Assembly: GCF_003977665.1 (NCBI RefSeq)
Contig: NZ_RYYV01000028.1
Coordinates: 1-42,004 of the forward strand
From: Dyella choica
GTDB lineage: Bacteria; Pseudomonadota; Gammaproteobacteria; Xanthomonadales; Rhodanobacteraceae
DNA: 42,004 nt
Reading direction: 5' to 3'
Part shown: piece after piece, positions 8,030-17,704 of the stretch
How positions within the stretch are numbered: position 1 is the first letter of the stretch
Layout of the letters: every line of letters starts with the position of its first letter
Translations under genes and position numbers: made by a program
The notes under the pieces: generated by a model
The model's input: the letters and a program-made list of their open reading frames with translations, nothing else
The model's database searches: none
What the model was told of the DNA's origin: nothing

Positions 8030-9765
8030 GGCCCCAGCCGCTTCAAGGTTTGTTGCAGGGCAACGTTGTGCGGATCCACGCGGCGCACCTCATCGAACAC
8101 TTGCTGTGCCTGTTCGCGATGCCCCTGTTTCCACAGCACTTCGCCGAGGTGAACGCCGACGTCGGCATCCTTGCCGGTCTGCCACGCGTTGCGCAGCACT
8201 TCGGCGGCCTGGTCAAGGTGGCCGAGCCGATACTGCAGCCAGCCCCACGAATCGGCGATCGAAGGATCGTTCGGTTTCGCTGCTCGCGCGGTGGCAATCA
8301 GCTGCTCGGCTTCCGATAGATCGCGCCCGGCGTCGGCCAGCGTAAAACCCAGTGCATTGCTCGCGTCGACGTCGCCCGGCTTGACCTGCAGCAGGCGGTG
8401 AAAATCCGCCACAGCCGGATCGATCTTGCCGATCTCCGCGTACGCCAGCCCACGCCCGTACAGCAGATCCGGATCATCGGGAGCCACCTGCAGCGCATGG
8501 CTGAAGGAATCGATCGCCTCGCCGTAACGCTTTTCGCGCAGATAGAGGTCGGCATCGACTTCATAGGCACGACGCAGCTGCGCGGGCTGATCCAGATAGT
8601 CCGTCTGCATTTCCGCCAATTGCTGATGCGCTTCGACGCTGCGTCCCAGGTCCTGCAGCAGGATCGCGCTGCGCAGGTCGGCGTCGAAGGCATGGTCGTC
8701 TTCGTCCGACACCTGGTCGTACCACTTCAACGCATCCTCTTTGCGGCCAAGCACCTCGGCGAGCTGGCCAAGCAGGTAATTGCTGGTGTTGCGCACCTCA
8801 TCCGAGGCCTGCGATAGCTGCGTGTAGACCTGTTGCAGCGTCTTGTTGTCCTTGGCGTTGGCGGCCAAGGCCGCGCGCAGCGCATAGGTTTGCGCGTTCT
8901 GCGGACCTTTTTCGAGCAGATGGGTCGCCTGGACGTACTGGCCGCTTTGGCCCAGCAAGGACGCATAGGTCAGCCGCAGGCCGATGTTGTTCGGATCCTT
9001 CACCTGCGCCTGGCGCAGCAGATTGAGGCCCCCGCTGCGATCGCCATTGTTGAGCTTGAGCTGGGCGGCCCAGGCATACGTCTCGGCCGTGCCGAAACGC
9101 TTCAGGGCGCCGTCGGCGACCTGCTGCGCGTAGACGTGGCGATTCAATTGCTCGCCCAGCTCGCTCATCGCCAGCCACGCCTTGGGGTCGGCCGGCAGGC
9201 GCTCGGGCGTGCCCAGGGATTCCAGCAGGCGCCCGGCGAGCGCCGGATCACGACTGCCGATCAGTACGCGGCCGAACATGCGCCAGGCGTCCTTGTCGCC
9301 GCTGCCGATCAGCAAGGCCAGCTGGCGACTGGCTTCCTCCGTCTGCCCTTGCTCTACCGCCAGTTGGGCACGAGCCTGCGCCAGCTGCGCGGGACTCACG
9401 CCGAGCTTCCGCCATCGGTCGATGGCGTGCCGGGCAGCTTCCGGATCATGGATGGCGATGGCCAGGGCGACAGCCTTGCCGGCCACCTCCGGATCGCTGG
9501 AAATCATCATCGCGTTGGCATAGAACTGCGACGCGGCCTTGAGATCGGAGCTCGACAGCGCCAACTCACCCGCCAGCAACTGGGCCAGCAGGTCGTGGTC
9601 CGAGTCCGGCGTAGCCACCACCAGACTCGTCAACGGCTGAGGTGACGCGGTAGATGCGCTGCCTGCCCGATGGGATACTGCCGCACATCCGGCCAGCCCG
9701 AGCACGACCAACCCAACAGCTACAAACAGCCGCACTTGCTTGAACTGGACCGTCCTGCTCAGCAC
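8026..9765 (-). CDS. TPR-repeat lipoprotein upstream of lolB
   Basis: The product has 579 residues. The start is GTG at 9765 with a perfect GGAGGA 5 nt upstream; longer frames to 9834 lack such a site and would bury the signal peptide. The signal peptide RLFVAVGLVVLGLAGC puts the lipidated cysteine at residue 27 (lipobox LAGC). The mature part is helical with many TPR units, clearest in the last 200 residues (for example GEAIDSFSHALQVAPDDPDLLYGRGLAYAEIG and IDPAVADFHRLLQVKPGD). Homologues sit between hemA and lolB in Pseudomonas and xanthomonads. The role is not established; an envelope-assembly or protein-interaction function is likely. It diverges from hemA. Confidence 0.93.
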   Translation of the reverse strand: MLSRTVQFKQVRLFVAVGLVVLGLAGCAAVSHRAGSASTASPQPLTSLVVATPDSDHDLLAQLLAGELALSSSDLKAASQFYANAMMISSDPEVAGKAVALAIAIHDPEAARHAIDRWRKLGVSPAQLAQARAQLAVEQGQTEEASRQLALLIGSGDKDAWRMFGRVLIGSRDPALAGRLLESLGTPERLPADPKAWLAMSELGEQLNRHVYAQQVADGALKRFGTAETYAWAAQLKLNNGDRSGGLNLLRQAQVKDPNNIGLRLTYASLLGQSGQYVQATHLLEKGPQNAQTYALRAALAANAKDNKTLQQVYTQLSQASDEVRNTSNYLLGQLAEVLGRKEDALKWYDQVSDEDDHAFDADLRSAILLQDLGRSVEAHQQLAEMQTDYLDQPAQLRRAYEVDADLYLREKRYGEAIDSFSHALQVAPDDPDLLYGRGLAYAEIGKIDPAVADFHRLLQVKPGDVDASNALGFTLADAGRDLSEAEQLIATARAAKPNDPSIADSWGWLQYRLGHLDQAAEVLRNAWQTGKDADVGVHLGEVLWKQGHREQAQQVFDEVRRVDPHNVALQQTLKRLGP

Positions 9766-9846
9766 ACTATTCCTCCAAACCATTCGCCATTTTGGCTCAC
9801 CTAGTCTACGCCGGCCAACGCCCGTCGCCCTCACTCGCTATACGTC

Positions 9847-11121
9847 ATGAAGCTGATCGCCCTCGGGCTCAACCACCTCACCGCGCCGGTCAGCCTGCGC
9901 GAGCAGGTGGCGTTCGACGAAAACGCGGCCGGCGACGCCCTGCGCGAGCTTGCGCGCGAGCCTGGCGTTGACGAAGCGCTGATCCTCTCGACCTGCAACC
10001 GTACTGAACTTTACGTCAGCGTAACGGCAGGCGCGGAAAACGTTCCGCAGGAGTGGCTCAGCCGTCACCACCGTCTGACTCACGGCAAGCTTGACGAGTT
10101 CCTGTATCGCCATGATGACGAAGCTGCCGTGAGGCATATGTTTCGGGTCGCCACCGGCCTGGATTCGATGGTGCTGGGCGAACCGCAGATCCTCGGTCAG
10201 GTGAAGGAAGCCTATCAGCACGCGCGCGAAGCCCATGCACTGAAGACCCCCATGGATCGCTTGCTGCAGCATACCTTCGCCGTGGCCAAGCGCGTGCGCA
10301 CCGATACGCGGATCGGCGCACACACCGTTTCGGTGGCCTTCACCGCCGTGCGCCTGGCCGAACGGGTTTTCACGGATTTGCGCCAGGCCTGCGTGCTGCT
10401 GATCGGCGCTGGCGACACCATCGACCTGGCGGTGCGCCACCTGGCCGAAAAGCAGGTGCGCCGGCTGATCGTCGCCAACCGCACCCTGGAAAACGCGCAG
10501 GAACTGGCGGGTCGCCATGGCGGCTATGCCATTGCCCTGAGCGATCTGCCACAGCACTTGGCCGAGGCAGATATCGTGATCGCTTCCACCGCCGCGCGGC
10601 AGCCGGTGCTTACGCGCGCAATGGTGGAGAAGGCCATAGCCGCACGCCGCCGCAAGCCCATGTTCATGGTGGACATAGCCGTACCGCGCGATATCGAGCC
10701 GGCAGTCGGCGAGCTGCCGGATGTCTATCTCTACGGCATCGACGACCTGCGCCAAGTCATCGATGACAACCGCCGTTCGCGCGAAAATGCTGCGCGCGAG
10801 GCGGATGCGATCATCGACCTGCAAGTCGAACGCTACATGGCCTGGCGCCGTGCCCTCACCGTCCGCAATCCCGCCGTGGATCTGCGCGCACACGCCGAGA
10901 CCTATCGCGACCAGGTTCTGGACAAGGCGCGTGCCATGCTTGCACGCGGGAAGTCCCCCGACGAAGCACTGGCGTTCCTGGCCAATACCCTGACCAACAA
11001 GTTGCTGCACCATCCCAGCGCACGGCTGCGCGAAGCCACGCTTAGCGGCGACTACGATCTGCTGCATGCCGCAGGACGGCTGTACGGCCTGGACGAAGAC
11101 GAAAAAACGAGCGACGAGTAG
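9847..11121 (+). CDS. hemA: Glutamyl-tRNA reductase
   Basis: This 424-residue enzyme makes the first committed step of C5 tetrapyrrole synthesis, reducing Glu-tRNA to glutamate-1-semialdehyde with NADPH. The catalytic cysteine is C50 in [10 protein letters not shown], preceded by [15 protein letters not shown]. Further marks are [17 protein letters not shown] (substrate site), the NADPH-binding loop LLIGAGDT and a C-terminal dimerisation helix region. GAGDT replaces the more usual GAGE at that loop, a conservative change. It diverges from the TPR lipoprotein across about 80 bp and is followed by prfA, as in many proteobacteria. Confidence 0.98.
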   Translation: MKLIALGLNHLTAPVSLREQVAFDENAAGDALRELAREPGVDEALILSTCNRTELYVSVTAGAENVPQEWLSRHHRLTHGKLDEFLYRHDDEAAVRHMFRVATGLDSMVLGEPQILGQVKEAYQHAREAHALKTPMDRLLQHTFAVAKRVRTDTRIGAHTVSVAFTAVRLAERVFTDLRQACVLLIGAGDTIDLAVRHLAEKQVRRLIVANRTLENAQELAGRHGGYAIALSDLPQHLAEADIVIASTAARQPVLTRAMVEKAIAARRRKPMFMVDIAVPRDIEPAVGELPDVYLYGIDDLRQVIDDNRRSRENAAREADAIIDLQVERYMAWRRALTVRNPAVDLRAHAETYRDQVLDKARAMLARGKSPDEALAFLANTLTNKLLHHPSARLREATLSGDYDLLHAAGRLYGLDEDEKTSDE

Positions 11122-11188
11122 CGAGTGCGGCTGGCTGCCGCGCTATGCGTCGTTTCGCTCGTCTCTCTTCCCCTGCCGCCTGCTCCTC

Positions 11189-12268
11189 ATGACACCCTCT
11201 ATCCGCCGCAAACTCGAAGCCACCGTCGAACGCCACGAAGAACTCGCCCTGCTGCTCGGCCAGGCCGACGTGCTGGCTGACAACACGCGTTTCCGCGACC
11301 TTTCCCGCGAATACGCGCAGCTCCAGGCGGTCGCCGACGCCATGCGCGAACTGTCCAACACCGAGCGCGAACTCACCGACGCTCGCGCCATGCTGGATGA
11401 TCCCGAGCTGCGCGACATGGCCGCCGAGGACATCGCGCAGCTGGAAAACCGCCTGGCCAAACTCGACGGCGACCTGCAATGGCTGCTGATTCCCAAGGAT
11501 CCGCGCGACGAAGCCAACCTGTATCTCGAAGTGCGCGCCGGTTCCGGCGGTGACGAAGCGGCCATCTTCGCCGGCGACCTGTTCCGCATGTACGCCCGCT
11601 ATGCCGAGCGCCAGCGCTGGCAAGTCGAAGTACTCAGCGAAAATCCCGGCGAGCACGGCGGCTACAAGGAAATCATCGCGCGCATTGAAGGCAAAGGTGC
11701 CTACTCCAAGCTGAAATTCGAATCGGGCGTGCATTGCGTGAAGCGCGTGCCGGTGACCGAATCGCAGGGCCGCGTGCACACCTCTACCGCTACCGTGGCG
11801 GTATTGCCTGAGCTGGACGAGATCGAGAACATCGAAATTTCGCCCAGCGACCTGAAGGTCGACACTTTCCGCGCCTCCGGCGCCGGTGGTCAGCACGTCA
11901 ACAAGACCGATTCGGCGATCCGCATCACGCATCTGCCTTCCGGCATCGTGGTGGAATGCCAGGACGAGCGCAGCCAGCACAAGAACCGCGCCCGCGCCAT
12001 GAGCCTGCTCAAGGCGCGTCTGCTGGACGAGGCGCAGTCCAAACAGACGGCCGAGCAGGCGCAGTCGCGGCGCCTGCAGGTGGGCACCGGCGATCGCAGC
12101 CAGCGCATCCGCACCTATCGCTACAAGGACAATCTGATTACCGACCACCGGATCGGCCTGGACCTGCACAACCTGCCGGATGTGATGCAAGGCCATCTGG
12201 ACGAGCTGTTCGGCACGCTCACGCGCGAGCACCAGGCAGACGAGCTGAAATCGCTCGCCGGCCACTGA
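11189..12268 (+). CDS. prfA: Peptide chain release factor 1
   Basis: This 359-residue factor decodes UAA and UAG and triggers peptide release. The GGQ motif is in [20 protein letters not shown]. The stop-codon-reading tripeptide is of the RF1 P-x-T type, PVT in [10 protein letters not shown]. The N-terminal helical domain begins [19 protein letters not shown]. The start is ATG at 11189, 67 bp after hemA, which matches the family N-terminus; a longer open frame overlapping hemA has no support. The usual next gene, prmC/hemK, which methylates the GGQ glutamine, is not present downstream in the window. Confidence 0.98.
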   Translation: MTPSIRRKLEATVERHEELALLLGQADVLADNTRFRDLSREYAQLQAVADAMRELSNTERELTDARAMLDDPELRDMAAEDIAQLENRLAKLDGDLQWLLIPKDPRDEANLYLEVRAGSGGDEAAIFAGDLFRMYARYAERQRWQVEVLSENPGEHGGYKEIIARIEGKGAYSKLKFESGVHCVKRVPVTESQGRVHTSTATVAVLPELDEIENIEISPSDLKVDTFRASGAGGQHVNKTDSAIRITHLPSGIVVECQDERSQHKNRARAMSLLKARLLDEAQSKQTAEQAQSRRLQVGTGDRSQRIRTYRYKDNLITDHRIGLDLHNLPDVMQGHLDELFGTLTREHQADELKSLAGH

Positions 12269-12273
12269 TCGAA

Positions 12274-12339
12274 GTAGGCTGGGATGACCATCCCAGCTCC
12301 ACGCAAAGTCTTGAAGCTGGGATTGTCATCCCAGCCTAC
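12274..12339. repeat. Paired GTAG REPs (BIME) after prfA
   Basis: A plus-strand REP (12274-12297: GTAG, GCTGGGAT, GACC, ATCCCAGC) and a minus-strand copy (12316-12339: GCTGGGAT, TGTC, ATCCCAGC, CTAC) face each other across an 18-bp spacer. Such paired, inverted REPs match the bacterial interspersed mosaic element arrangement. It begins 5 bp past the prfA stop, so it would lie in the 3' untranslated region. Confidence 0.88.
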
Positions 12340-12458
12340 CCGGCCGTGGTTCGCGGTAATCTACAGCCGTATTACAGGGGCCAGTCTTTCCAACTCGTCG
12401 TGTCGACGCTGCTGGCGGGCTTTCCCTACTTGCCTGCTTTCGCCCCCCCTCCCAGCCG

Positions 12459-14561
12459 ATGACCGACGCGCCACTCACCGATATCGCCTCGAACCTGCAA
12501 AAACTCTCCGAGTTGCTGCAGCGCGACGCCAATGAGGAAGCAGCTCTATTCGCGGCGGCGGCGCGCAGGCAATTTCCGGTGTCGGCCGAGCTGATCCGCC
12601 TGCACGGGTTAGCCTTGCTGCGCCTAGGCCGGCGCCGAGATGCGCATACGGCCTTGAATCGCGCCGCGGAACTGGCGCCGAACGACATCGAACTGCAGTG
12701 CAACCTGGCAGCCCTGTCCATGGCCGACGGCAAGGTTGGCGCTGCCATGGAGCGTCTGCAGAAGGCGCTGGCGAAAGCGCCCGGGCATCCGGCACTGCTG
12801 CAAGCGCTGGGCGCGGTCTACATGTCCACCGCACAGTATGCACAAGGGCGCGATGCCTTTGCGCAAGCCTTGCAGGCCATGCCGCAGCATCCCGCCATTC
12901 GCCTCAACCTGGCTGCCGCGGAGATGGAACTGGGGCGCCTTGCCGAAGCCGAAACCTTGCTACGACAGGTGCTGCAGCAGGCAGCAGGCACGGACGTCGC
13001 GCATGCCATGCTGGGCCATCTGTTGCATCTGCAACACCGCCCGCATGAGGCTGCCGCCTCGCTGTTGCAGGCCGGCAAGCTGGCACCGGACAACGTGCAG
13101 CATGTGTTCCAGGCTGCGCTGATGTTCGATGAAGCCGGCGATCTCATCAACGCCCACGATGCCTTTACCGAGGCGATGGCGCGGGCGCCGGATTCCGTGC
13201 CGGTCATGGGGCAATTGCTGTTCGTGCGGCGTCGGTTGTGCCGCTGGCAGGACATCGATGCGCTCAGCGAACGCGTGATCCACGCAGTTTCCGCGGGAGT
13301 GCCTGGCGTGCACCCATTCGCCTTCCTTGCCGAGGATGCCGACGCCGACCTGCAGCTGCGCTGCGCGAAAACCCATGCTTCGGCGCTGGAAAGCCAGGCG
13401 GCACCCTTTCGCCAGCAGCTCGACCTGCGCCACAAGCTGCCCATGCCGGACACGCCGGTCCGCGTAGGCATGTTGGTGGAAGGCCTGAACGAAACAGCAT
13501 TCGGCCAGCACATCGTCGCCTTGATCGAAGCACTCTCCGACAGCGACCTGGACGTCCATCTGTTCGCCACCACGCCAGATGACGGCAGTCGTGTACGGCA
13601 GCGTCTCTCGGCGGCGGCAACGCTGCACGACGTTTCCGCGCTCAATCACCTCCAGGTTGCGCAGCGCATCCATGGCACGGCGATCGAAGTGCTGTTCGAC
13701 GTAAACGGTTATCGCAGCAGCCGCAACGCAGAACTAATGGCCTTGCGCGCCGCACCGATTCAGGTCAGCTGGCTCGGCCACAACGGCAGTTCCGGCGCGC
13801 CCTGGATGGATTATCTGCTCACCGATGCCATCGTGCTGCCGCACGAGCTGCGCGAACACGTCAGCGAAAAGGTCATCCGGCTCCCGCGCTGCCAGCAGCC
13901 GAGCGATCCGCATCGGATGCAGGCGGAAGTTCCGTCGCGTGCTGCCTGTGGGCTGCTGGAACAAGGTGTTGTGTTTGCCTGTTTGAACGAAACGCAGACC
14001 ATCAACCCGGCGGTGTTCGCGCGCTGCATGCTGATCCTGCAGCAAGTGCCCAATAGCGTGCTGTGGCTGCTCACTGGGCCGGCGAATACCGACCTACGAC
14101 TGCGCCAGGCGGCGTCTGCGCTTGATGTCGCACCCGAGCGACTGATCTTCTCGCCACGCCTGCCCTACTCTGAGCACCTGGCGCGCTACGCGCACGTAGA
14201 TCTGTATCTGGACACGCTGCCCATCAACTCGCGCGCCCCGGCTTCCGATGCGTTATGGTCCGGCTGTCCGGTGCTTACCCGCACGGGTGAAACCATGGCT
14301 TCGCGCACCGTGGCAAGCTTGCTGCATCACCTGGGCCTGGCCGAGCTGATCATGAGCGACGACACCTCGTTCGTCGGCATGGCCACTGCGCTGGGCAACG
14401 ACCCGCAGGCATTGGCGACATTGCGCAAGCACATTACGCAGCAACGCAAGCAGAGTCCATTGTTCGACATGCGTGGCTTTGCAACGGACTTCCGGCGCGC
14501 TGTACTGAGCGTCAGTGCGCGCTATCGCATCGGGCGACCGCCGGCGAATATCGATCTGTAG
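12459..14561 (+). CDS. TPR protein with SPINDLY/O-GlcNAc-transferase-like domain, catalytic residues altered
   Basis: The product has 700 residues. Residues about 1-270 are TPR repeats (for example AQGRDAFAQALQAMPQHPAIRLNLAAAEMELGR). Residues about 330-690 align by eye with the GT41 O-GlcNAc transferase (COG3914) domain: DVNGYRSSRNAELMALRAAPIQVSWLG, GAPWMDYLLTDAIVLP, PNSVLWLL, LYLDTLPIN and ASDALWSGCPVLTRTGETMASR. Key family residues appear changed: the catalytic His is T346, the UDP-contacting Lys is T514 (NETQTINP), and the His-Thr-Thr loop is Arg-Ala-Pro at 592-594. The protein may therefore be a scaffold, or use another donor. The start ATG at 12459 lacks a strong ribosome site. Its stop codon comes from the GTAG of a REP at 14558. 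Confidence 0.87.
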   Translation: MTDAPLTDIASNLQKLSELLQRDANEEAALFAAAARRQFPVSAELIRLHGLALLRLGRRRDAHTALNRAAELAPNDIELQCNLAALSMADGKVGAAMERLQKALAKAPGHPALLQALGAVYMSTAQYAQGRDAFAQALQAMPQHPAIRLNLAAAEMELGRLAEAETLLRQVLQQAAGTDVAHAMLGHLLHLQHRPHEAAASLLQAGKLAPDNVQHVFQAALMFDEAGDLINAHDAFTEAMARAPDSVPVMGQLLFVRRRLCRWQDIDALSERVIHAVSAGVPGVHPFAFLAEDADADLQLRCAKTHASALESQAAPFRQQLDLRHKLPMPDTPVRVGMLVEGLNETAFGQHIVALIEALSDSDLDVHLFATTPDDGSRVRQRLSAAATLHDVSALNHLQVAQRIHGTAIEVLFDVNGYRSSRNAELMALRAAPIQVSWLGHNGSSGAPWMDYLLTDAIVLPHELREHVSEKVIRLPRCQQPSDPHRMQAEVPSRAACGLLEQGVVFACLNETQTINPAVFARCMLILQQVPNSVLWLLTGPANTDLRLRQAASALDVAPERLIFSPRLPYSEHLARYAHVDLYLDTLPINSRAPASDALWSGCPVLTRTGETMASRTVASLLHHLGLAELIMSDDTSFVGMATALGNDPQALATLRKHITQQRKQSPLFDMRGFATDFRRAVLSVSARYRIGRPPANIDL

Positions 14562-14585
14562 GCTGGGTTGTCAAACCCAGCCTAC
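14558..14585 (+). repeat. GTAG REP variant forming the stop codon of the OGT-like gene
   Basis: This is a complete 28-bp palindrome: GTAG, GCTGGGTT, a GTCA loop, AACCCAGC, CTAC. It is a variant stem of the window's GTAG REP family. The TAG at 14559-14561, inside the GTAG head, is the in-frame stop of the upstream TPR/OGT-like gene. It is also 20 bp from the acylphosphatase stop, between convergent genes. Confidence 0.85.
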
Positions 14586-14605
14586 GATGGTCATCGCGGC
14601 CGGGG

Positions 14606-14872
14606 TTAGAAAACCAAAAAACCCGCGCGCACTTCGCCGGCATGGTTACTGCGAACCACTTCGGTCACCTTCGCGGCAGGCGGCCCTTCCCAAAGCCATT
14701 GTTCCAGTTCGCGCAAAGCCTCCTCGCTTCCGCTTGCGAGCACTTCCACTCGGCCGTCGGCAAGATTGCGCGCGAAGCCATGCAAACCCAGCCGCATTGC
14801 CTCGTTACGCGCACTGGCACGGAAGAACACGCCTTGGACCTTGCCACTGACTATGAAGCGTACGCCGCTCAT
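14606..14872 (-). CDS. acyP: Acylphosphatase
   Basis: This 88-residue, full-length acylphosphatase hydrolyses carboxyl-phosphate bonds. The phosphate-binding loop is KVQGVFFRASA, with the catalytic arginine in FFRA, and the second catalytic residue is the Asn in GFARNLADGRVEV. It is last in a tight minus-strand operon after yihY and the TlpA-like gene (4 bp from the latter). The same set (YihY, DUF2069, thioredoxin, acylphosphatase, with wrbA nearby) is clustered in Pseudomonas as I recall it, so the grouping is conserved even though its functional logic is unclear. Confidence 0.95.
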   Translation of the reverse strand: MSGVRFIVSGKVQGVFFRASARNEAMRLGLHGFARNLADGRVEVLASGSEEALRELEQWLWEGPPAAKVTEVVRSNHAGEVRAGFLVF

Positions 14873-14876
14873 GCCG

Positions 14877-15344
14877 TCATTTTCCGATGGCTGCGCTCAG
14901 CGAAGCGGGCGTGATCGGCCCCATGAAATGCTTGGCCACCTTGCCGTCCGGGGCAATCAACCAGGTGGTCGGCAGGCCTAGCGGTTCGTCGAAATCCGTC
15001 AGCGGCTTGTCCAGCGTAACCTGCGCCACCGGAAAATCCACCGGATGCTTGCTCAGGAAGGCACGGATGTCGGAAGGATCCGTATCGTCATAAGCAATGC
15101 CGATGGCGTGCACGTTCGGGTGCATCTTCACGAACTCGGAAATCCCCGGCATCTCCTTGATGCACGGCACGCACCAGGTCGCCCAGAAATTCACGATCAC
15201 CCAGTGCCCTCGCTCGGCAGCCAGGTCGTACGGTTTGCCGTCCAGTGTGGTTACCTTGAGGGAAGGCTGAGCAGGCATGGCTGCGTGCACGGGTGCGATC
15301 AGCAGGCTTGCCGCCAGCAACAGGGACGATACGAACCACTTCAT
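14877..15344 (-). CDS. TlpA-like periplasmic thiol-disulfide oxidoreductase
   Basis: The product has 155 residues. The signal peptide MKWFVSSLLLAASLLIAPVHA has a likely cleavage after HAA, followed by a thioredoxin fold of the TlpA/ResA type. The active site is WCVPC (residues 57-61) in VNFWATWCVPCIKEMP, and a cis-proline lies in GLPTTWLIAPDG. It probably reduces or isomerises disulfides in exported proteins. Its ATG overlaps the TGA of yihY (ATGA), so it is translationally coupled to it, and acylphosphatase follows after 4 bp. The exact partner is unknown. Confidence 0.93.
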   Translation of the reverse strand: MKWFVSSLLLAASLLIAPVHAAMPAQPSLKVTTLDGKPYDLAAERGHWVIVNFWATWCVPCIKEMPGISEFVKMHPNVHAIGIAYDDTDPSDIRAFLSKHPVDFPVAQVTLDKPLTDFDEPLGLPTTWLIAPDGKVAKHFMGPITPASLSAAIGK

Positions 15345-16630
15345 GATTCCGATTCCTGCGTGTGAGAGACCTGGCGCGACGACGCCGGTGGAGGCGAGAC
15401 AGGATAAACCCTGTCCAGGCGGGTGCCGAGCGCGGCATCCAGCGAGTGCGCCAGCCGGGTAAGCAGGGACAGCAGCTCCTGCGGCAGCTTGATGCCCGAG
15501 GCAGCAGCATGTTCGGCCGGATTCAACGGCAGGCGATAGCCGCTGTGCCGATAGACCTGCAACAAATCGGTGCTATCCAGGCTGCGCACCAGCGACCATC
15601 CGCCTGTTTCGCTGCGACGAATCAGACCGGCCCGCGACAGGTCGTCGAAATAGGTCGCGATCGCCTCGCTGCGCAGACAGGGTTCCGCTTCTCGAATGAA
15701 GATGGCATCCACACAGCGCCCGGCACGCTGCGCATCCACGAAATGGCGCAACACCACCAGCAAGCCGAGGAATTCCGAGCCTTCCGGCATCGCGTCGCAC
15801 GGCTTCTGGTATTCGAAGGCGGACACTGAAGCCGACACCGATGCGCACAGTATTACGATCACCCACGACAAGTAGATCCACAGCAGCAGCAACGGAATGA
15901 TCGCCAGCGCGCCGTAGATTTGCTGATAGTTATGGGCGCTGCGGACGTAGTGGGTGAACCCCCAGCGCGCAAATTCGAACAGGACGGCACCCAGCATGGC
16001 GCCGATCGCCGTGTGTTTCCTGTTGACGCGCCGATTGGGCACGGTGGTGTAGATCAGCCACAAGGTGAGAAACGTCACCACGAACGGCATCGCCTTCAGC
16101 AGCTGCTGGCCAATGCCAAGCTCTTCGCCGGCACTGCGCAACATGGGCACGGCGGCCACATAGGAGGTTACCGCAATGCCACCGACCACCAGGATCGGCC
16201 CAAGCGTGAGCGCGGCCCAATACAGCAACAGGCGCGGCCCCCACGGACGGTGCTGCCGGACCTTCCAGATGCGGTTGAGGCGGTCTTCGATGCTGATCAT
16301 CATCGACACCGCGCTGAACAGCATCACCAGCACACTGATGCCGGTGAGCTTGCTGGCATTGGAGGCGAAGTCGAGCAGCGCCTTCTGCACCGTCTCACCC
16401 GCTGCCGGCACGAAATTGCTGAAGACGAAATTGATCAGCGTATCGCGTGCTTCCTCGAACATCGGAAACGCCGCGAACATGGCCAGCACGGCCACGGTGA
16501 GCGGCACCAGCGAAACCAGCGTGGTATACGACAGAGCGCCGGCCGTTTCAAAGCACTTGTCGTCGAGAAAGCGCCTCCACAGGAAGCGCCCGAGGCTCAT
16601 CGTGCGATCGCGGTCGAAACGCTTATTCAT
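15341..16630 (-). CDS. YihY/UPF0761 inner-membrane protein (BrkB family)
   Basis: The product has 429 residues. The first about 290 form the YihY domain with several membrane helices: ALSYTTLVSLVPLTVAVLAMF near residue 32, then LTGISVLVMLFSAVSMM, LLLYWAALTLGPILVVGGIA, FVVTFLTLWLIYTTVPNRRV and IYGALAIIPLLLLWIYLSWVIVILCA. The remaining about 130 residues form a soluble winged-helix-like tail (EAIATYFDDLSRAGLIRRSETGGWSLVRS), as in the long proteobacterial forms. Older annotation as ribonuclease BN is mistaken for this family; the function is unknown. It is first in the yihY-tlpA-acyP operon and divergent from wrbA. Confidence 0.93.
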   Translation of the reverse strand: MNKRFDRDRTMSLGRFLWRRFLDDKCFETAGALSYTTLVSLVPLTVAVLAMFAAFPMFEEARDTLINFVFSNFVPAAGETVQKALLDFASNASKLTGISVLVMLFSAVSMMISIEDRLNRIWKVRQHRPWGPRLLLYWAALTLGPILVVGGIAVTSYVAAVPMLRSAGEELGIGQQLLKAMPFVVTFLTLWLIYTTVPNRRVNRKHTAIGAMLGAVLFEFARWGFTHYVRSAHNYQQIYGALAIIPLLLLWIYLSWVIVILCASVSASVSAFEYQKPCDAMPEGSEFLGLLVVLRHFVDAQRAGRCVDAIFIREAEPCLRSEAIATYFDDLSRAGLIRRSETGGWSLVRSLDSTDLLQVYRHSGYRLPLNPAEHAAASGIKLPQELLSLLTRLAHSLDAALGTRLDRVYPVSPPPASSRQVSHTQESES

Positions 16631-16656
16631 ACGGTAATTCTGCTCAACATCCCTGA

Positions 16657-17632
<976 letters not shown>

Positions 17633-17633
<1 letters not shown>

Positions 17634-17651
17634 CCGGGGGCAAACCCCGGC
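17633..17651 (+). repeat. Hairpin after DUF2069, possible degenerate REP
   Basis: GCCGGGG (17633-17639), a GCAAA loop (17640-17644) and CCCCGGC (17645-17651) form a 7-bp stem starting within the stop codon of the DUF2069 gene (head ATAG rather than GTAG). It has no T-run, so it is either a degenerate member of the REP family or a simple 3'-end stabilising hairpin. Confidence 0.5.
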
Positions 17652-17704
17652 AAGGCGGGATGCAGTTTGGTAGGTTACGTACAGACTTGCCGAGGTAAAC
17701 CACT

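Noticed and set aside
9838-12265. Two long open frames on the minus strand opposite hemA and prfA (409 and 407 codons)
   Set aside because: They are shadows of high-GC coding sequence. The plus-strand frames encode clear HemA and RF1 with all catalytic motifs, and the antisense products have no recognisable domains and are rich in Gln, His and Ala.
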